The position numbers and the translations under genes were made by a program. 64,000 nucleotides of DNA from Lutjanus erythropterus (taxonomy: Eukaryota; Chordata; Actinopteri; Lutjaniformes; Lutjanidae): positions 645,498 through 709,497 of the forward strand of contig CM034601.1 in the NCBI GenBank assembly GCA_020091685.1. The letters are read 5' to 3'. The notes beneath the pieces were generated by a model that saw only the letters and a program-made list of their open reading frames with translations, ran no database searches and was not told the origin of the DNA. How positions within the stretch are numbered: the first letter of the stretch is position 1; each line of letters starts with the position of its first letter. Positions 33,581 through 46,784 of this stretch are shown here, piece by piece.

Positions 33581-36300
33581 AACGATGACAGCTGTGTTCA
33601 CCTTCTGTCATTTAACATTTTGCAACACAAGTGTGTCACAGTGCAAAATGTGTTTGAGAAACAGACTGAATGTTTGATAAATGGCTTTGGGACCGTGAGA
33701 ATTTTCTTCAATGAGGTTTAGTGTTTTAGAAATTGTGAAAAAGTGTAACGCAGCTCAAAACATCCAGACACACTGTCTCCTCCCTCAGACACAGCCGACA
33801 CGACCGAGCCCACCAATGCTCAACACCTCGTTAATGTTCTCGTCTTCATTTCATTCATTTGCTTTGGTTCCATGAATGACTTTGGTTGAAGCGGTGAAAT
33901 GGTTTGTCTCCCAGAGAGCAGCTCGTGACTCTCTAAAGCTGAACACACGAAACTAAAAGTGTCTGCATGCTCAAATATGACTGTCAGGAAGTGACATCAT
34001 ACGACCACGTTCAAGAGATCCTGGCTGAAAAGATTGTGGGTTTCCATTTATCGACCAGTCGACTCATCATGACATCATGACATTTCTTCTCCTCAGTGTT
34101 CACTTTTGTTTGCTTGGTAAACTTGTAGTCGTGTGTTTTTTGTTGCTTCTGCCTGAGTTTGGACACAATGAGTGAAAGGAAGCACTAGAGGGAGCTACAG
34201 TCCAGATGGACACATCAGTCCATCACATCCACACTCATGTTGTCTTCTGTCTCTGCTGTCCTGCTGCTCATCACTGTTCATGTCTCCACATTTTACACAC
34301 ATGCTAAAGTCTGTGTGCTGTTTAATGCTGCCTTTCTATCAGTCGTCTTTCACTTACTATTAAATGTTTTCATCCTTTGTGTTCTTGTTGGACAGTGTCG
34401 ACTCATAAATACACAGATTTGTGTTTCATGTGAAAATAAACACACAAGAAAGATAATAGTGAAGTAAAACTAAAAGTGTGAAGAAACATTTTAGTTCACT
34501 GAAACAAAAATAAAAAACTAGACTCAAGACAAAAAAAGAAAGTGAAATAAAGAATCAAAGAAATGAATTTGGTGAAGTGAGTGAAGTCGACAACATGAGG
34601 AGACGTTGGTGCGTCTGTTTATTGAAACCTGTTCTGAACTTCTTCAATCTGCCTCTGACAAATACAATCATTTCAAAAACCTCCAGCTAATACTGAGACT
34701 AAACTAAAACTCAACGTGTGAAACAATAAAAACTAAAGGAGCAAACCTCCTCTGGAGACAAACTGAAACTAAAGTCAAGTGAAAACAATGGAAATAAAAA
34801 GTGATGAAAAATCTGTAAGAAGTGTGATATAGAACAAGTGCAGACTGAAATCTTTCTAATATTATTTATAGAGAACCAACAGTTCCCACCAGGAGCAAGA
34901 ACTAAGGCCACAGTGGTGAGGAAAAAGGTTCTTTTAACAGACAGAACCCTGCAGCAGAACCAGACTGTGGTTGTTCTTGACAGATTGGGGGGTTCTACCA
35001 TGGAGCTGACCTTCTCTTTTATTCTCTCTTTTTTTTAGAGGGGAAACAGAGTGGACTGTCCTTCACAGTGAGTCTGCAGCTCCATCAACAACATGAAGCA
35101 TCTGAGACGGACTAAAGTTAGCAGACCACTCCTCTGTTAGACTGACACAGGACACCGAATCAAAGACACATGGAGGCACTTCCTGAAAAGACTGGACAGG
35201 ACGAGACGAGGTGAGGCAGGGTGGGGTGAGAACAGAGACCAGACAAAATAAGATAAAATGAGACAAGAGGGGAGGAGACAGGATGGTTCAAGAAAAAGTA
35301 CGATGAGGCAAGACAAGCTAGGTGAGACGAGGTGAGACAGAATGTGGTAAGATAAGATCAATATTTCATCAAACATTCAGATTTAATATTTACATTCAAC
35401 ACCAAAATGTTTCATCTAAATCTAAATGTTACACATTTGATCTGAGGCCAGAGATCTGCTCACAGGAGCATCAGGTGGATGTACTCAGTACAGTACTGGA
35501 GTAAATGTACTCGGATACTTTCCACCAGTGGAAATAAAGAAAACAAAGATGTTGCTTTGATGTTTGACTTGAATCCAGCTGCAGAACTTTTTCACCCTTA
35601 AAGCTCCTTCAGGGGAAACATGAGGAGAAAAGTGGATTTGAAGACGTTGATCAAATGTCAAATCTTCCTGATTCACAGCTCAGCTTGATATTTATGTTGA
35701 TGGATTTTAGTTCATGTCACAAGTTTGAAAGCTGCCAGAACACAGTAGCTCACAATCACAATCACTTTATTGATCCTCAGGGGGGAAATTGGTCACGTTA
35801 CAGCTGCTCCCATTCAACAATACAAACATATAGAAGCATAGAAAATGATTATATAAAAATATAAATATTCTTTAACAATATTTAAAGAGATAATATGACA
35901 ATAACAATATATATCCAACAGGAAGTATGTCAGGAAATCTGGGCCTTATTCTACAACAGATACGGAAATATATTCATAAAAAACAGCAATAAATGGAAAA
36001 TATAAGAAGAAATAGAAACCTGCTGGTGGTGTAGGGAGTTAATTTTAGAAGGAGCATTACAGCCAACTTCCAGGCAGCAGCAGCACTGACTGTTTGTCTG
36101 TGCTGTAATTCCTGCTCTGTCCTCCACAGTTCTAAATGTATGTTGGGACTGGAAGAACACAGTCTTTCATTTGGTTCTATTATTGTGGAATCCAGGGGTG
36201 CAGTAATGAGGGGAACAGTGGAACAAGGGCCGGAGATATACTTGCTGTTTAACCGTGCGTTCGCGTATGTGTGGTGTTAATTTCTGAGGACGCGCACAAC
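31870..36300. other. Intergenic region with repeat fragments
   Basis: No supported exon. The interval holds a (TG)n run (33487-33577), an interspersed-repeat fragment around 34800-34970 with the minus-strand phrase 'ctcctggtgggaactgttgg', and another around 35740-35860 with 'tttattgatcctcagggggg', a common fish retroelement tail. Sequence between 31870 and 32760 has no homology I recognise. Confidence 0.45.
33487..33577. repeat. (TG)n microsatellite
   Basis: About 45 TG units, the longest in the window. Confidence 0.95.
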
Positions 36301-36339
36301 CATCGCTCCAAATAGACGCATGATCCACGAGGCAGTCAG

Positions 36340-36631
36340 GAAGTGTAGGGATGCGTATGCAAACGCGTAGTTAAAAGCAAGTATATTTCTGCCTTAAATA
36401 CCCAGGAGCCCAACATGTGGAGGAGGATCTCAGAGCAGGTCAGACTGCAGCACTGACAGTCGTCTCCACTGGTTGTGATTGGTCTGTCAGTCAGTGCTGG
36501 ACGAAGCTCTCCTCTCCTCTTCACCTCCCAGTAACTCGACCCAGTCAGAGTCTCTCCACACACAAACTGCTGCTGCTTCAACCTCTGTGGATCATCAGGA
36601 CACAGCTGATCCTCTCAACACAAACTCCTCC

Positions 36632-36640
<9 letters not shown>
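36340..36640 (-). pseudogene. Broken PRY/SPRY (B30.2)-like fragment
   Basis: On the minus strand a frame reads [20 protein letters not shown] then TLTGSSYWEV, with further residues ending near SLTC. DPxR followed by LTGxxYWEV is the PRY-SPRY junction signature of fish NLR and TRIM proteins. The frame is closed upstream by a stop just before DQLC, and the remaining SPRY strands are not recognisable. The first part is nearly identical at DNA level to exon 8 of the neighbouring NLR gene (45680-45760). It is best seen as a decayed duplicate lying 3' of the CARD exon. Confidence 0.55.
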
Positions 36641-36710
<70 letters not shown>

Positions 36711-36711
36711 C
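36637..36711. repeat. (ATC)n microsatellite
   Basis: About 25 ATC units next to the broken PRY/SPRY fragment. Depending on frame it reads poly-Ser, poly-Ile or poly-Asp, none likely to be translated. Confidence 0.95.
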
Positions 36712-37157
36712 TCTGACTGAGATCATCACAATCTGATGAGAGAAGCAGAGAGACAGCAGGAGTCATGAGCCAGTGTTTACAGAGACTCTTCTTCATCACC
36801 TCCAGTATGAAGAGCAGCAGGACTTCAGTTGTATATTTATCAGCTGTAACCTGACGGGGACAAAATGAGACAGAGTTGACTTATTGACCTGACTGTAAAG
36901 TCCCAGTGCCACACAGTAATAGCAGATTCTGCAGGCGTCTCCGTTCAAACAGACTGTATGTTTTTAGACATCTATTATTTGTCTGACGTTGATGACAGAC
37001 GGATGATAAAAGCGTTCGTGTTAAAGACAGTCCTCAGGTAATGAACTGACAGGAAGTAGGCAGCAAAAAGCCACAGGTGGCAGTGGAACAGCTTCAGTAC
37101 ATGGAACACATGTTCTACCACCTGAGTTCTACCAGGTCGCCCAGTCTCATTTCTGCT

Positions 37158-37468
37158 TCAGTTCCACTGCAGTGTTTCACAAAGGTGTGGATCCAACCTG
37201 CTGAAGTCCTCAATCAGGGACGAACTGGCTCGTGTTCCTTTGTTTCGCACCATGTCGATCACAGCTCGAGCCTTGTCAGCCCTGCTTCTGGTTCTGGCTG
37301 AATCCATTTCTTCTTGATCTATAACGCCCCGTTCTAGAAGTCGGTCCAGCAGCTGGTTTAGAATCGGGTCAGACACCGAAGAGACAAACTGTGACCGAGC
37401 TGATGACAACATGCTCTGTGGTGAGCCAATGGGAGGCCTCGGTGGATGTTCATGATGTAGATCCGGAT
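37158..37468 (-). CDS. NLR exon 14: C-terminal CARD
   Basis: The final exon (acceptor TCCTTTAG) encodes a Pro-rich linker [20 protein letters not shown], then a CARD of about 80 residues: [40 protein letters not shown] and [20 protein letters not shown], ending ETLQWN and a stop. Helix pattern and sequence match the CARD of fish NLRP1-like and ASC-related proteins. Confidence 0.93.
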
Positions 37469-40400
37469 CTAAAGGACGAGCAGAACAAAGAGTTCAGTAA
37501 CACAAACCTCTGACTGCTCAACAGCAACACAACGTCCATTTTACACTCCAGCATCAAAGTTCATGGAAAGTTAAAGGTTCTCCTGGTGTGAACTGATACA
37601 AAGAAAATGTTTCAGCCAGCATTAGCACGCCTGCAGCTGTTTCTAAATATTGTAACTTAACTCTGGATGGAGGAAAAATTTGATGAGGCATCAAACTACT
37701 TCATCAACATCTTCAGGTGTTAGCTTAGCATGTTTACTAGCGTTAGCCAACACTCAGCCACCAACATGATATTTAGGATGCTAAATCAGTGTGTGGGATT
37801 TATTAATGTATGAACCTCAGTATGAAACAGAGTCATAACTGAGCTGGTTTGCAGGTCGAGGTGTCCTGTCAACAGTTTTATGCATGACTTGTTTTATAAT
37901 GGCAGCCTGAGGGGGGAAATGCTTTTGGCCCAGTGGGGAAATTTCACTGCAATACTGCCACTGAGAGAAACTGGCAGCAAGGCTGAGCAACAATGTCCTG
38001 ACCAGTTCTATAATGAGCAGACTGTGCCATCCAGTTCACTAAGCATGCATTTTAAGAATTTTAAAGTTATCCTTCTTGGTGCAGACGGCCCTGAAAAATA
38101 AAGACACCTTTGATCAAAACCTGTTGCTCTATTCTGCCCCTTTCTGTTGTTCTATCACTAGAGTGATGCAGAAGGTGGATGAAGATTTTACCCATCAGAT
38201 CAACGTCATGCTCCCAGACCTCCATCTGTGTTTGGTCGTGGACCGTTAAAGTCGCTTCTCCCGTGTTCGTAGGCAGGCGAATCTCAAACGTTGGTGTGTA
38301 ATTTTCATCAAACTCCAGAAAAACCTCTGCTCTCTGAAAAGGAAAGTGTTAGTATCTTTTAGTATTCCAAGTAATCACTGCATGGTGCGGCTTGACTTGA
38401 CCCTACTTCCTGTTTTTTAGTACTCTCTCAACGCAGAGCTGATCGTCATAGCGATGCTATTTCAGCAGCTGGGAAACAACACACACACAGGAGCTTTACT
38501 CTGGTCTTGAGAATCTGCAGCTGTTAATGATAGACAACCTGTAAGCTACACTGTACACTTACTGCCAGAGTTTGCTGGTCACCTTTTCATTCACTGTTAC
38601 TCTGCCACTGCTGCAGAACACGACTCTCCCCTCTCCATCACTGAGGCTGATGTTTACCAGTCATTCCCGTGTATTAAGTCATGCAAAGCGGCCGGCCTCT
38701 ACGGCATCCCTGGCTGTGTCCTGAAGGCCTGCGCCCACCAGTTGGTGGGGTTTTTCACAATGATTTTCAACCTGTTGCTCTCCCTCCAGACTGTCCCCAC
38801 CTGCTTCAAATCCACCACCACCATCCTCATCCTCGAACAGAAAGTGACCAGTCTAAATGACTGGTGCCCCAAAGCCCTCACCCCGACAGCCAACAAGTGT
38901 TTTGAGAGGCCGGTTTAATCTCTCATCTGCCCCATGCTTCCTCCCACCCATGACCCCCTACAATTTGCTTATTGTCCAAACAAAGAGGATGCCACCCCCC
39001 ACATCCTACACACAGCCCTCTCCCACCTGGAAGGAAAGGACACCTATGTGAGGATGTCGTTCGTGGACTACAGCTCAGCATTCAACGCCACAGTCATAGT
39101 CTCCAGGCTCAAGGATCTGGGTCTGAACAGAACACTGTGTAACTGGATCCTAGACTTTCTGATGGAACATCCCCAGGTGCACTGATCCTCAGCAGGGGGG
39201 CCCACACGGCTGTGTTCTCAGCCCGCTCCTGTACACCCTCTACACCTATGACTGCAGAGCAACAAGGGCTTCAAACAACATTGTCAAGTTCGCTGATGAC
39301 ACAGCAGTTGTGGCATTGATCTTTCATGGGGAAGAGACAGCCTATAGGAGGAGGTGGTGTCAGAGCAACCACCTCTGCCTGAAAGTCTCCAAGACCAAGG
39401 AGGTCATTGTGGATTACAGGAGTGGGGGGCACAATCCTCAGGGACTTCTACTGCAGCACCATAGAGAGCCTTCTGACAGGCTGCTTCAACACCTGGTACG
39501 GCAACTGCAGCAGCACAGACAGTAAGGTGCTGGAGAGGGTGGTTCACACAGCACATCACTGGGTGTGAGTTTCTGAGCCTGCAGAAGCTGGACACCCAGC
39601 AACAGTCTGTTCTCCCTCCTGCCCTCTGGGAGGAGATACAGGACTCCCTGAAATGGAGCTTGAAGGTAACCAACAGCAGTTTGATGAATCCTGTCAGCAT
39701 GTTACAGCACTAACAAAGACTTTTATTTCAAATACTCACCTTAGGCTGTACTTTGATGGCCTGAGGACACTCAAGACTGTAACTCTGATCTTTGATGAGT
39801 TTGCATGACGAAGGAACCTCGATGTTCACAGAGTGTTGCCGTTGTTTTCTTATGATCTTAAAAGAGATCAGATCATTTTTACATTAGAGGGTTTGCACTC
39901 AGTAGAACCTGACTGGTGAATCAACAGGTGTATCAGTATCAGTATATTTGTGTTTAGTGTTCAGCTCTTCAGGTCACAGCTCTTTATATTATGCTTTACT
40001 GTGGTACAGACTTTTCCTCTGTTAATCAGGGCTGGTCAGAACATCATCTGTTCCTCTGGAGGGATTCCCCCTTGATCAACACCTCTGGACTGCACACCTG
40101 TGTTTGTGCTTCAGACGTCTTCCTTTCATAACTCAAAGGCTGCTGGGATTTAACCTTCGGTCAACCTCTGGGTCTATCTGTTGTAATGTCGGTGTGTGGA
40201 AATGTGTATTGATCTATATGTCACCTATACACCTGCCCCAACAATGAGAAAAAAGTTGTTTTGTAGATATTCTCAGCTATTTCTAATATTTCTGATTGTT
40301 TCTTTTATTTCCAAATGCAGTGGAATAGTTGTTGACACATCCTGCACTTATAATTTAAGTTTCATTGCATTTTAAGTTAAGACAGCGGAGCGTGGAGGAC

Positions 40401-43400
40401 GAATACATCAGGAGCGAGCGGACAGCAGTGTTTCACAACGTTTCCCCTCTGATTCCTCCGGCGCCTCAGCTTCAGTGTTCACTGATTTAATTACACAGTT
40501 TGCTGATGGGCAGATAGCTTTAGCTTTAGTTTTAGCTTACTTGTTGCTGAAGTGGCGAACCACAACTGTTAGCTGCGATTAGTGGGCAACAGAACTGGTC
40601 TCAGCAGTCTAATAGGGGGCAGAGAGGCAAAACACAGCACTACAACCGCTACGTCCTGTCTGCCAGGTATACAACCGGCTGAGCTAACTTTAGCTCTGGA
40701 AGTAGCTAAATTCATAAACTATATGATTCACACATCTTATAACCCAGTCTGACTGTTTACATTTCGCCATGCATTACTTTTACTGGCGAGATCGTAGTCT
40801 GTTTTTAATGTTGTGTTACAGAGTTTGGGGAACCCTGAAACACTTTTCTTCAGTCGTGTCTGGAAGGGACCAGGGTTCCCTTCAAGACATCCGTCACTGT
40901 CTCCTCTGCTTGTGTCACTTCAACACATCTGCGGTCTCTTCTGCCTGCGTCGTCACATTCAGCTGTTATCTCATTGGTTGTGGTTTGACAGGTCAGTGGC
41001 AAATGAGGTCAAAGTTCAAATAATTTGAACTTTGAGCACGGCGGTCACTGGTAGATCCGAGCAGTGCGCCACGCCGAGGGTAGCGGCAACGCTCTCTCCA
41101 TAGGAAAACAATGGGACAGCCAGCGCAAAGCGTTTTTACCGCTGATCATGTGTTGGGGCCTTAACAGTGAACATGAGCGGTCACCGGTCAGGTGGCTGAG
41201 CTTTAGCTCAGTTGCCCTGGTGAACTGCTGTTGGCTCAGTTAGCTCTGACGTGGCCTCAGGCTGCTGGAACCTGAGCCCAGCAGGAACACCACATCAGTA
41301 CTGTTGTCAAAGTGGCCTCGACTTGTCTCAAGCTGGCCCCAGCTGTGCTCATGGGAGCTCTCAGGCTGGGACCATTCTCCGTCTTAGTGTTACAGGCACA
41401 GACCACATAGCTGCATGGGGAGTGGATGTAAAATACAGCACTACTGGCTGCTGTAATTAACAGTAAATCTCTGAAACAAGTCCCTCCCTATCTGCCTGTT
41501 TTACAGGAAACATGTAACCAAGAACCAAGCTCTCCTGTGGCCGGTTCATGGGAACTTTAACTCACTAAGGAACTAGCTTGGAGGTATTGAGATCTGGGTA
41601 GTAGGTTTACTTTGTTATTTTCATACATCCATGATTTGTGCACCACACCGAGGTAATCTGACTGTCTAATTCAGCTCTAGGTTTTATGGGTGGCTGTTTG
41701 AGTGTGTTTGATTTTGACAGGTGGGTTCTTACTTCAGTCAGTATGTTGTTTCTGTTATTCTTAGAAAGCTAAAGGTTTATAACACTAAGTAGGAAGAAAT
41801 ATCAGTACAGTGGGGCTGCAACAACCTATTAATTTACAGTATTTACTTCACTGACATCATGATCTGCTGGTTACTTTCTCCATTAATTCATTGTCAAAAA
41901 AAATTCCTGAGGCCAAACTGGAATTTTTTTGATGTCTTGCTCTGTTTGTCCAACAGTCCACCACAAAAACAGGTTCAGATTACTGTCATTGTTAGGATGT
42001 GTTTGTATGAACAGTGTGGTAGGTCATAGGATCATATGCTCTGCATACATTGACAGGTAAACGGTTCGGGAAGGGCGCCAGAATGTCTGGTGAAAGAGAC
42101 GCGTTCTGTAGTTAGGTTGTTTGGATAGCTTACATCATACCAGATGTCTCTAGTCAGACAACTCCTTATAAGCTGGTGATGTTTGAGTGTTCTTTGTTCA
42201 TTGCTTCTTCCACTGCATGCTGTATGCAGTGGAAGAACCTGAGCTCATATTAAACATTGATTAATTATCATCATTTCAGTCATACAATACAAAAAAACAG
42301 CAAATATTTACAATTTGAGACACTAGAAAAGGTTTTACTTTTTTAATTTTCTGTCTGTCAATAAATTTCTTTTCACTTCAGATGACCTTTAGAATACATT
42401 TTAGCACAGGAGGACGACTGTGGATGTTGTCCTCTACAACTTTTCAAAGGACATTAGGAAGAGATTTTTTGATGTCCAGTGTGAACAGAATGATTACAGC
42501 TCATATGGACAGCTGGCTGGGTTTTAAAGTCACCCTTCAAAAACAATGAACTTGTCCTTTAAGAAAGATCAGAGGCTTGAAGTGACATCACGAACATCAA
42601 GTTTTACCTTTTCTGGAGGGATGCTCCTTGGCAGGAGAAACACCTTGAGTTTTTGCCTCTGTGTTTTGGGGTTTGGTTGTCCAAGGAACAGCAGAACTTG
42701 TCCCCAAACTGGTTTTGTCCACAACCTTTTAACAATGTCCCAGACCAGGCCTAAGAGAGACAGGTGAGGGACTTTGACAACCACATGAGTGTCTGTGATC
42801 TCCAGCGGCTCGAGGACGCTCATTCCATCATCAGTGATGTGGACGACAGACAGCAGACCATCAGGCAGCGGCTCTGTGAAAACAGAGAGGTTAAACTTTT
42901 GTTTTACTGATAACAACCTCAGTACAAAGTTAGTCCTCACTTTAGTGGATTTACAGGACACCAAGTCTAGTTATTGAGAAATTAAACTGTTGCCCAAGTT
43001 GAGTAATTTATTGAACAGCAGTGAGAGATTGTGCTCTTGACTCTGCCTCGAGGAGATCGACTGCCGGGGGGAACTACGAGTCCAAATGAAAGAAAAGGGG
43101 AAAATACAAAAAATAAGTAAAAAATTAATAAATACAAAAAGAACTAAAGATAAAAAACATTTCTGTGACCAACAGATGATATGTACTGACAACTTCAGTG
43201 ACGTGAACTTTCCTTTTGCACCATTAATTTTTGCCTGAAAACCTACTTTTTAATTTTAGAGATTTTTATTTGGAATGAGTGTACAACATATTACTGAAGT
43301 CATATTTCCCTGAAATGTCCACTGCAGCCTGTAGGGGGCGCTGACAGGACTTCAGAGTTTTATCACTGTTCAAACAAGACTCTCAAAGACTCACAAAGCA

Positions 43401-44537
43401 CAATAAAGTCCTCACCGTCCATAATTTCACAGTGTGGGAAGTGGAGCTGACAGACAGCAGCTTCCTCTGAACACTTGATATCAAACAGCAGCCCTGCAGG
43501 CGTCTTCCCAGCTGATTGGAGGAGCCTCTCATCCCATTGGACAGTCCAGTAGAGTAGCTCCACCTCCCGAGCCACAACAAACACCAGTCCAGTCAAAGCA
43601 CACTGGAACACACCTGGACCAGGACACCTGAACCTGCGGGACACAGATGGGTTGATTACAACAAGCTTTCAGCCTGCTGGTCACATGATCTGTTGAGACG
43701 CTCTGAGTTTTTATTCAGCTCGTACGTCGTGTTTTTCATGATTTAATCTTCTTCTCTGCACAGTCACAACCTGAACTCTGAAATCCATCCAATCATCCAA
43801 CAGATCACTGATCGATCAGGTGATTGATCAGGCATCAAACAACAACCGATCTGACACAAAAACTTCACCACAGTTCATAAATAAGTCGGGGATGTAGAGA
43901 ACATGGAGACTTCAGTTTTACAGAGCAGATACTCCTGTGATCACCTGAACCACCAGGTGAAACTTCTAAACTAAGATGAACGACAGGAATTAAGAAGCTT
44001 CAGGTCCGTCTGTGAAACCTCCACTGTACTGTGGGTTTAATGCAGTGCTGCCTGAGGGGTCAAAGGTCACAGACAGTCAGTGTTGGTTTTCAGTCTTGCT
44101 CCTGACATGCAGAGATTTCTCTGGATTCTCTGAATCTTTTGATGATATTATGGTGGTGAACCTCAATCCATCCATGTTTGTGAACCACTGAGTCTTTCCA
44201 GGACGCCCCTTTAATACCCAATCATGATCCTGTCACCTGTTACCAGCTCACCTGTTTACCTGTGGAACGTTCCACACAGCTGTTTTTGGAGCATTCAGCA
44301 ACTTTCACAGTCTTTTGTCGCTCCTGAACCAACTTTACTGAAACATTTTGCTACAGGAGCGATCAACTTGAGGCTAAAATCAGGCTTCATGCAGGAGTAT
44401 GAAGAGTATGAATGTTAAATATTAAAAGTGTTAAAGTGGAAACACTGAAAGGAAGTGAAAGTTAAACTTAAAAGTTGGTCTGAAACTTAAAAATAACTAG
44501 TTTGTACGACGTGTTGTCCGACACCATCAGCAGACGA

Positions 44538-44606
<69 letters not shown>

Positions 44607-44764
44607 AGGGTGATCATGTGACAAGCTGTTCAGGTGAAGAATACAACACCTTCAGCACTGAAATGAGCTGAACTGAAAAGACTGAACTTTTTAATGAAAG
44701 GTTAAAGGGACAGTTCATCCAAAAATGAAAATTCAGTCATTATCAACTCACCCTCATGCTGACT

Positions 44765-44811
<47 letters not shown>

Positions 44812-46741
44812 CAGACAGTGTGCAGGTGAACGTGGCTCCAAGCTAAAGATCTGTGATTCTCTGACAGTGAAGATTCAGGATAAAAACATGGTGGAAATAA
44901 CATTTTAGTCAATTTGGCATGTTGGGGCTTTAGGAGACTTGGATTACAGCAGATGAGCAGCATGGAGGAGTTTTATATTTTTATTCTGTTGTTTTTTTAC
45001 ATTTGAAAACTGGTCACCATTCATTTCCACTGTCTGCTGAAACTCCAGCAGAGTTTTAATGACTGAAAAAATAAACCTGACCTTCAATCAGCATGAGGGT
45101 GAGGAGATAATGACTGAATTTTTAATTTTTTGGGTGAACTATCCCTTTAAGTGCTGAAAGGAGGTGAAGTGCAGGTTGAAGTGTAACAACTGAAAGAAGT
45201 TGACTCGGTTGAAGTATTTTGTTGTTTTATGTTTTGGTTACCTGTATGAAGTCTTTCCAGCTTCAGTCAGCAGTTCAGGTGTGAAACTTAACTTCTCCTA
45301 AAATTGAAAAAAAGAATTAAACTGGACTGGAGAGTTAATTATAACACACTGAGACGGGAGCAGAAACTGGCCACTGAACTCTCCCAGTTATGTACAGGTG
45401 ACAGGATCCTCACTGCTTCACTTTCTACTCTACGTTCACTCTTTACTTTTTATTCACTTCATTATCTCTCATCAAAATGACTAAATTATTATTATTATTA
45501 TTGTTCAGTGAAATGATGCTGAAGCCTGCAGGACTGTGTTGGACAGCAGCTCATAGTTTCATATTCATAGAATTTAGAAGATAAGAAATATGAAACACTG
45601 GAGGAACCAGAGTCTGATCACTGACAGATGAATCAAAATGTTCAAGTGAAAAACTGACATTTGAGTGGAGAGCCTCTGGACACACGAGCTGCTGCTGCTG
45701 CTGCTGCTGCTTCAAGCTCTCTGGATCATCAGGACACAGCTGATCCTCTTCATCCTCACACACATCCAGGTTTGGGTTTGATGTGGACACATCTGGTGGG
45801 TGATTAGAGGCATCGCATGGGGAAAAGAAGACACACAGCAGATGTCAAACTCACTTTTGGACATCCTGGTGACACAACATTCATAAACCTGGAACAGCAA
45901 CGTCTCCAGTTCAAGACTGGTCAGGGCTCTTTGTAACAGGACTTCAAAACCCTCCAATAAAGTCAAAATGTAGAAAACATCATGTGAAACGTTCAGACAG
46001 ACATGTTTAAGTCGAGAGCAGGTCCAAAGAGAGTTGAGACCAAGTTTAGACCGAATAACAAGGACTGAGATTCAAGACGTCCCTGCAGTGAGACAGCACA
46101 GCTGTAAGACTTCATCTTTCATCATCAACACTCAGAACAGACGAGAACAAAGCAGAACATCCTCTGTGGTTCCTGGGATTAACCTGTTCCACGAAGCAAA
46201 CGGCAGACAATCTTCCAGATCTGCTTTAATAACATTTTACGTCTCTTTAAGATTTTCCAGAGGACTTTTACTCACGTCCTTCATGTGTGTCAGGTGTAAC
46301 TGTGTTTTCTCTGTCGTCCAGCCTGTAGGAAGAAACACACATCCAGCAGTTATCAAGGATGAACACAGTTAAAATGATCAGACTCAGTTAGCAGCCTTCT
46401 CTTCTCCAAACCAAACACAACCAGGATCACCAAACTGTCCTCTGTCCATCAGGATTTTACAATCCAGCTACGAGGACATTCTCATCAAACAGGGAGAAGT
46501 CTGGGGAGGTGGGCTTCAATAATGGACAATCACATCAACTCCTGTCATCCTTTTAACAGCAGCAGAAGACGTCCAAACACCACATATACATTTATATAAC
46601 ATATACAGCATATATACCATCACAGGCTTTATGAAACAATCCACAGTTCCTCCAACGGACCATCATGACCCCTTTGAAGTGACTTTATGATTCAATTTCC
46701 TCTTTTCTATGATTCCTGCTTCTCTGTAAGGTCTGTGTGTA

Positions 46742-46784
<43 letters not shown>

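Noticed and set aside
36336..36799. Poly-Asp, poly-Ser and poly-Ile frames over the (ATC)n run
   Set aside because: They are translations of a microsatellite; the only meaningful coding trace nearby is the broken PRY/SPRY fragment.
45712..45966. Leu-rich frame [22 protein letters not shown] as an extra NLR exon
   Set aside because: It lies in the intron before exon 8 and would break the phase-1 join between exons 7 and 8.
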